From assembly GCF_003121985.1 (NCBI RefSeq), contig NZ_QEWP01000002.1, positions 411,992 through 475,991 of the forward strand: a stretch of DNA of 64,000 nt, written 5' to 3'. This DNA comes from Marinilabilia rubra (GTDB lineage Bacteria > Bacteroidota > Bacteroidia > Bacteroidales > Marinilabiliaceae). A model generated the notes under the pieces. The model had not been told where the DNA came from and ran no database searches. It saw nothing but the letters and a program-made list of their open reading frames with translations. Shown here in pieces: positions 62,625-64,000 of the stretch (positions are counted from its first letter, which is position 1; every line of letters begins with the position of its first letter). The position numbers and the translations under genes were made by a program.

Positions 62625-63737
62625 TTATTTTTTAACAGACCAGGTATGTCCTTCCTGATCAATAAACCAATTTCTTTCTTCGGAAACAGCTTTGGCCTCA
62701 AACGTGTGCCAGCCTGCTTTAACTTCCACATTACACCCGAGTGATTCAGGTTTAAAGCCTATTTTTGTAAGCTTCTTTACTTTGGAGGCATATTGCCCGT
62801 ATTTAGCTCTATAAGCTTTTTGGGCATAGTAAAGATTCCTCAACCCCCATTTGATGTTTTCTGATCGGGGATAATTAAAATCAACCGCTCCTTTTCCTGC
62901 TATAACGTTTGTAAAGAACACAAAACCCCAGGTTTCGGGTCTGTGCATATTAACCACACCCTGCGGGGACCAAACCCAGTTCTCTTCGGGTAAGTGCTTG
63001 CCTGTTTGAGGATCCTTTTGTTTAAGGTAATGGCCGTCAATCACCTCGGTATGCCATTGCACCCTGCTGAAATTCACACGCCAGTAAGCCCCATCCCCAG
63101 GTGCATGCCCCCTGGAAATCTGCTCTAAAACAGAAATGGGAAAGGCAATCTCCACACTCCAGTATTCATCCTCATCAGACGGATCATTAAGGGACCCTTC
63201 AATGTGAACAGCAGTCCGGATACCCGGTGTTTCCAAACTATTAACCGGGGGACCTCCATCGCGGTAGGGCTTTACTAAAAGCAGGTCCCAAATGGTGTTC
63301 CGAGCATTCATTTCAAACTCATAATAAAGATGTGAATCTCCGTCAGGATCGATAAATACCTCAAAATCATTATCGTGAAAAATCACTGCATCATGTTCTG
63401 TTATCTTTCCCTGAACATGGGGCTCTTCAAGTTTAGCAGCCACATAGAAATACTCATCATCCCAAACCATTTTGGCTTTTGTGCTATAAGCAGGAGCCGC
63501 AAAATCTTTACCCCTGATATCTTGAAATTCATCCGTCCAGGGCACATTTTTCCAGGATTCTTCATTCAGCTTTCCATCCACGATTATAGGATCTTCGGAA
63601 CGATAACAGACATAAACGGATGGATTAAAAACCGGGACTACATCTTCCTGTTCCCAGAATTTATTCTCTTTGGCTGACTGAGCAAATGGACTTTGCAGAA
63701 TCCCAGCCAGCAGAAAGGTCAATAATATTGGTTTCAT
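62625..63737 (-). CDS. Secreted CBM9-like carbohydrate-binding protein (370 aa)
   Basis: Start at 63737 gives the signal MKPILLTFLLAGILQSPFAQS; a longer frame from 63800 has no export signal. The body is a CBM9-like domain: VDGKLNEESWKNVPWTDEF, then WDDEYFYVAAKLEEPHV, FHDNDFEVFIDPDGD, YEFEMNARNTIWDLLL and NFSRVQWHTE. These are the recognisable repeats of the family in Bacteroidota. It precedes the fucosidase by 3 bp. No catalytic residues are evident, so it probably binds carbohydrate or is a divergent enzyme. Confidence 0.85.
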   Translation of the reverse strand: MKPILLTFLLAGILQSPFAQSAKENKFWEQEDVVPVFNPSVYVCYRSEDPIIVDGKLNEESWKNVPWTDEFQDIRGKDFAAPAYSTKAKMVWDDEYFYVAAKLEEPHVQGKITEHDAVIFHDNDFEVFIDPDGDSHLYYEFEMNARNTIWDLLLVKPYRDGGPPVNSLETPGIRTAVHIEGSLNDPSDEDEYWSVEIAFPISVLEQISRGHAPGDGAYWRVNFSRVQWHTEVIDGHYLKQKDPQTGKHLPEENWVWSPQGVVNMHRPETWGFVFFTNVIAGKGAVDFNYPRSENIKWGLRNLYYAQKAYRAKYGQYASKVKKLTKIGFKPESLGCNVEVKAGWHTFEAKAVSEERNWFIDQEGHTWSVKK

Positions 63738-64000
63738 TATTCTTAAATTAATAAGGTGAAAGGTACAGGTGCTAAGGATGGGATTGGGGTAAGTACTCAA
63801 AACATAATCAATGCAAAAGAAATCAGTTCAAAAAACTAAAATTCACCTAATTAAAATATGGGAGGAGGGGTATTAATGTGAATCAAGGGTTGAAAATATA
63901 ATAAAAAAAGTATGGTAAATGCCTGAAAATCAGCGCAATAAATTTGTTTAAATCCCTGAAAACCAGTATCTTAGAGTTGTTTTCGAAGCGACTTTCAGAT

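Noticed and set aside
1..64000. tRNA, rRNA, tmRNA, riboswitch, prophage or intact insertion sequence
   Set aside because: None was recognised by reading both strands; a covariance-model search would be needed to exclude small RNAs.

Overview
The window comes from a strictly or facultatively anaerobic member of the Bacteroidota, most likely a Bacteroidales/Marinilabiliales-type marine or gut-like fermenter. The basis is two SusC/SusD outer-membrane pairs, Bacteroidota-type promoters (TTG then about 20 nt then TAnnTTTG), multi-copy FtsX-like exporter permeases, GH29/CBM9 polysaccharide genes and [FeFe]-hydrogenases. No rRNA, tRNA, CRISPR array, prophage or intact insertion sequence was seen.

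Layout. (1) 1-10302, minus strand: an export operon of membrane-fusion protein, LolD/MacB-type ATPase and four successive large FtsX-like permeases, the last cut by the window edge. It is divergent from an NtrC-type response regulator and its histidine kinase (11070-13797, plus). (2) 13969-22017: a mixed region with a truncated RelE/ParE toxin and antitoxin, a MuiA-family DUF4139 protein, a small lipoprotein, PanE-like reductase, a secreted TPR-CHAT caspase-like protein and an unknown secreted protein. (3) 22177-41328: a 19-kb hydrogenase island, nearly all on the minus strand. It holds HydG, a full electron-bifurcating-type HydABC and a second, domain-reduced HydABC. Between the two enzymes lies a signalling set: two catalytically atypical [FeFe]-hydrogenase-like proteins (one with PAS), two GHKL/RsbT-like ATPases, a SpoIIE-type phosphatase, two DRTGG proteins, a PHP-domain protein and two small thioredoxin-like [2Fe-2S] proteins. 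(4) 41546-44739: AlbA_2/Schlafen-type protein, DUF4136, NamZ-like muramidase, DUF3467. (5) 44974-63737, minus: a glycan-use region with a DUF1080 lipoprotein, a Gfo/Idh/MocA oxidoreductase, two SusC/SusD pairs, a GH29 alpha-L-fucosidase and a CBM9-like protein.

How it fits together. The glycan locus would import and trim a fucose-containing glycan. Fermentation would make NADH and reduced ferredoxin, and HydABC-1 (bifurcating type) and HydABC-2 (probably NADH-linked) would dispose of the electrons as H2. The hydrogenase-like sensors and the phosphatase/ATPase set look like a redox or H2-sensing partner-switch module that tunes hydrogenase expression or activity. This module is the strongest candidate for an under-described system here: similar gene sets are known beside HydABC in Thermotogae and Clostridia, but the signalling route is not established and no STAS-domain partner or sigma factor is present.

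The intergenic DNA is unusually structured. There are two separate degenerate arrays with a 21-bp period, a dispersed element of about 200 bp present twice, a pair of MITE-like palindromic elements of about 135 bp, a 165-bp element with 14-bp terminal inverted repeats abutting the hydC stop codon, and recurring low-complexity words in nearly every spacer of the exporter operon.
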